DNA of 7,938 nt, taken from positions 1 through 7,938 of the forward strand of contig URZP01000062.1 in the NCBI GenBank assembly GCA_900552365.1. The letters are read 5' to 3'. Shown here one piece after another: positions 6,158 through 7,938 of this stretch; the first letter of the stretch is position 1, and every line of letters starts with the position of its first letter. The translations under genes were made by a program, and so were the position numbers. A model generated the notes under the pieces. The model was not told the DNA's origin, made no database searches, and was given only the letters and a program-made list of their open reading frames with translations. The DNA comes from an uncultured Coriobacteriaceae bacterium. GTDB lineage: Bacteria; Actinomycetota; Coriobacteriia; Coriobacteriales; Eggerthellaceae.

Positions 6158-7252
6158 ATGGCAACCGATCCTTTTAATTTCGACCATTCGGGGCGCGACC
6201 CATACCGCAGCTCTCGTTGTTCGGATAATCGAAGCGTTCGTAATAGGCGGGCTTCCGGTTCGCCCGCGCGTTCTTCTATATCCCAATCGTCGTCAAGTCG
6301 CTCGCGCAGCGATGGCTTAGAGCGCGGCCAGCGTGGTGCAACCCCGCGCGCCTCACGGCCAGTGAGCTCGCGATCGGGCAGTTCTCGCTCGCAAAACGGA
6401 GCCGCTTCATCCCGTCAGGGGGCGTCTTCGGTTTCTCGATCTCGAGCTTCCTCTGCTCGTTCTCAAAGCCAAGGGGCGCGACGCAAATCACCCTCTGCTG
6501 GCACTGCATCATCTTCTTCTCGCGCGAGTCAACGCGGATCTGCTAGCTCGACCTCGCGTGCTCATCAGCGGAATTCGTCTGCTTCTGCCACGCGTGCCGG
6601 CTCACATTCGTCTTCTGCTTCTAACTCTCGTTCTCGCAGCCGTGCGGCTTCTCATCGAAATTCCAGACAAGGATCGTCTATCACGCCTTCGCTTTGGGGA
6701 GGTTCTGATGTCAACAAGACTTCAGCACGAGGTAAGAAGCATGCGAAACCCGCTAACTCTTCAGAAAATATTTTCTTGAATGTTGGCAGGGCAGTTGGAT
6801 CTGCCTTGTTATTTCTTTTGTCGTCTATTGGACGGCTTTTGACAACGGTGTTCGGCGCCTTGTTCAACCTCGTACGGGGCAGTCAGGTTGCTTTGATTTC
6901 TTGCGTTGTCGTCTTGGTGCTTGCCCTAGGTGTAGGCATCGATACCTGTGTGAATTGGGGTAAAGCATACGCTGGCGTAACCGTTGGTGGTATCGACGTT
7001 TCGGGCATGAACTCCAAACAGATCAAGGACGCTCTTAGCACCGAGTTCGATCAGAAAATGACAGATACCACTGTGACCATCTTCGCAAATGAAGATGCTC
7101 GTTCATACGTGAACGACGCCATCGCTCAGGCAGAAGACCGTGCTCAGGCGGAACAGCTTTCTGTCGATCAGGCCCGCTTGAATAATCAGCTTTGGACGAC
7201 GAGCCCCCACGAATTGGGTGGTTCCATTGGGACCGAACGTGAATGCTTTTGA
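6158..7252 (+). CDS. VanW/YoaR-type surface protein with Ser/Arg-rich N-terminus, 3'-truncated at junction
   Basis: Membrane-anchored cell-envelope protein of unknown exact function, cut short. Residues 11 to about 175 are extremely rich in Ser and Arg with Ala, Gln and Gly, probably disordered and cytoplasmic. Residues ~205-240 are partly hydrophobic, then a clear membrane helix spans about 243-261 (SQVALISCVVVLVLALGVGI). From ~272 the outside part begins with AGVTVGGIDVSGMNSKQIKDAL, here summarised by GVTVGGIDVSGM, which is characteristic of the peptidoglycan-binding domain that precedes VanW domains. A full protein would run several hundred residues more. Only residues 1 to about 350 (to ~7208) appear native. 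The last ~14 codons read out of frame through the neighbouring aminotransferase sequence and stop at 7250-7252. The ribosome site is weak (TAGGTTG). The VanW assignment rests on one motif, so moderate confidence. Confidence 0.65.
   Translation: MATDPFNFDHSGRDPYRSSRCSDNRSVRNRRASGSPARSSISQSSSSRSRSDGLERGQRGATPRASRPVSSRSGSSRSQNGAASSRQGASSVSRSRASSARSQSQGARRKSPSAGTASSSSRASQRGSASSTSRAHQRNSSASATRAGSHSSSASNSRSRSRAASHRNSRQGSSITPSLWGGSDVNKTSARGKKHAKPANSSENIFLNVGRAVGSALLFLLSSIGRLLTTVFGALFNLVRGSQVALISCVVVLVLALGVGIDTCVNWGKAYAGVTVGGIDVSGMNSKQIKDALSTEFDQKMTDTTVTIFANEDARSYVNDAIAQAEDRAQAEQLSVDQARLNNQLWTTSPHELGGSIGTERECF
7209..7217. other. Sequence junction, likely assembly chimera
   Basis: Around ACGAATTGG (7209-7217) the + strand coding frame shifts from the frame starting at 6158 to a different one. 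The VanW-type protein ends without its remaining domains and an aminotransferase starts in mid-protein at T/NWVVPLGPN. Base and codon style change too: downstream uses many TTG, GGG and CGG codons and A-rich stretches. No insertion sequence, tRNA, repeat or target duplication is seen at the join, so a false join of two genomes is more likely than a transfer event. Confidence 0.75.
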
Positions 7253-7938
7253 AAAGTCCTTGCAGGACTTTCTAATTGAAAATGGAAAGTTGAAAATTGA
7301 GAATGAGGGAAAACAGGTGGTGGCGTTGAGTGCGGGGACGGCGGCGTTGCATTTAGGATTGATCTTATTGGGTGTGCAAGCGGGGGACGAGGTGATTTGC
7401 CAGAGTTTCACGTTTTGCGCATCAGCGAATCCGGTGACTTACTTGGGAGCAACGGCTGTTTTCGTGGACTCGGAAGAGGATACTTGGAATATGAATCCCG
7501 TGTTGCTGGAGGAAGCTATACGAGACCGGATCGCAAAAACCGGACGGGAGCCGAAAGCGATTATCCCGGTGCATTTGTACGGGATGCCGGCAAAGATGGA
7601 CGAGATTTGTGCTGTGGCCGAGAAATATGGGATCCCCGTGTTGGAGGATGCCGCAGAGGCGTTGGGATCGGAATATAAGGGGCAGAAATGCGGTACTTTC
7701 GGGAAGTTCGGGGCGTTGAGTTTTAACGGGAACAAGATGATCACCACCTCGGGGGGCGGGGCATTGATTGTCCCTGATGAAAAGGCGAAAAAGGCGGCGA
7801 TGTTTTACGCTACGCAGGCTCGGGAACCGTACCCTTACTATCAGCATGAGAAGATAGGTTATAATTATCGGATGAGTAATATTTGTGCCGGGATCGGGTT
7901 GGGACAGATGACTGTATTGGAAGAGCATGTGGCTCACC
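7212..7938 (+). CDS. DegT/DnrJ/EryC1/StrS sugar aminotransferase, internal fragment (Bacteroidales-like)
   Basis: Partial PLP-dependent aminotransferase (242 complete codons), open at both ends: the 5' part is lost at the junction and the 3' part lies beyond the window. Family members are about 370-400 residues and transfer an amino group to a keto-sugar nucleotide for capsule, O-antigen or glycan sugars. Counting from N at 7212, the visible motifs are NWVVPLGPN at the start, the phosphate-binding SAGTAALHL (40-48), VLEDAAEALGS (143-153) with PLP-contacting D146, and SFNGNK (170-175) with K175 as the Schiff-base lysine. GYNYRMSNICAGIG (216-229) is conserved near the active site. The wording closely resembles Bacteroides/Parabacteroides proteins annotated as PglE-like or capsule aminotransferases, from memory only. 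A LIENGKLKIENEG insert at 21-33 looks like a translated Bacteroidales repeat. Substrate cannot be told. Confidence 0.88.
7275..7304 (+). repeat. Short A-rich direct repeat inside the aminotransferase gene
   Basis: ATTGAAAAT at 7275-7283 is nearly repeated as TTGAAAAT at 7290-7297, followed by TGAGAAT, giving a period near 15 nt. It keeps the reading frame and encodes IENGKLKIEN between the N-terminal helix (KSLQDFL) and the strand QVVALSAGT. Units like this, read as ENGKLKIEN or similar, are frequent in Bacteroides-type genomes, mostly between genes (recalled knowledge). Here the unit lengthens a loop of an enzyme that looks otherwise intact. Confidence 0.5.

Noticed and set aside
6188..6682. 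CRISPR or tandem repeat in the Ser/Arg-rich region
   Set aside because: Repetitiveness is at the amino-acid level only; no regular DNA unit or spacer pattern is present.
7422..7937. Minus-strand open frames opposite the aminotransferase
   Set aside because: They are antisense to a coding region with all catalytic motifs in order and show no recognisable domain.
7209..7938. Recent horizontal transfer of a Bacteroidales gene into the actinobacterial chromosome
   Set aside because: Both genes are broken exactly at the join, and no integrase, transposase, inverted repeat or target duplication is visible; a misassembly explains it with fewer assumptions. Not excluded without reads.

Overview
The left nine tenths of the window (about 1-7208) looks like chromosomal DNA of a moderately GC-rich anaerobe. 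It is probably an actinomycete of the class Coriobacteriia (the Collinsella/Eggerthella/Slackia kind of gut bacterium). That is inferred from the protein style, the extended -10 promoter, and the pairing of a CDP-alcohol phosphatidyltransferase with a VanW-type surface protein; no rRNA or other marker is present to prove it. The last ~730 bases have a different codon and base style and encode part of a sugar aminotransferase that reads like a Bacteroides/Parabacteroides protein.

Region 1 (104-5349) is a complete six-gene cluster for an Ech-type energy-converting membrane [NiFe] hydrogenase (group 4), in the classical order echABCDEF. EchA and EchB form the proton-pumping membrane arm (NuoL-like and NuoH-like). 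EchC (small subunit, proximal [4Fe-4S] cluster), EchD (NuoC-like), EchE (large subunit with the NiFe site) and EchF (two-[4Fe-4S] ferredoxin-like subunit) form the cytoplasmic arm. The genes are 1-nt overlapped or at most 17 nt apart and each has a recognisable Shine-Dalgarno sequence, so they are almost certainly one operon. The enzyme should couple electron transfer from reduced ferredoxin to protons (making H2), or the reverse, to ion movement across the membrane. All NiFe-binding cysteines are present, so it is a hydrogenase and not a complex I remnant. No hyp maturation genes lie in the window.

Region 2 (5350-5517) is the only sizeable intergenic stretch (168 bp). It holds an imperfect hairpin, an extended -10 promoter motif and a strong intrinsic terminator that closes the ech operon, then the leader of the next gene.

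Region 3 (5518-about 7208) holds a phosphatidylglycerophosphate synthase-like enzyme (pgsA family) and, 7 nt downstream, a cell-surface protein. The latter has a long Ser/Arg-rich cytoplasmic N-terminus, one membrane helix and the start of a VanW/YoaR-type peptidoglycan-binding region. It breaks off abruptly.

Region 4 (about 7209-7938) is an internal fragment of a DegT/DnrJ/EryC1/StrS aminotransferase, cut at its 5' side by the junction and at its 3' side by the window edge. Two unrelated genes are both truncated at one point with no mobile element, and the style changes there. An assembly chimera is the simplest reading, so neighbourhood inferences across 7209 should not be trusted.

I found no undescribed system. 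The best leads are the junction, the charged low-complexity tails on several Ech subunits, the promoter sitting directly against a terminator before pgsA, and the Ser/Arg-rich domain of the VanW-type protein.
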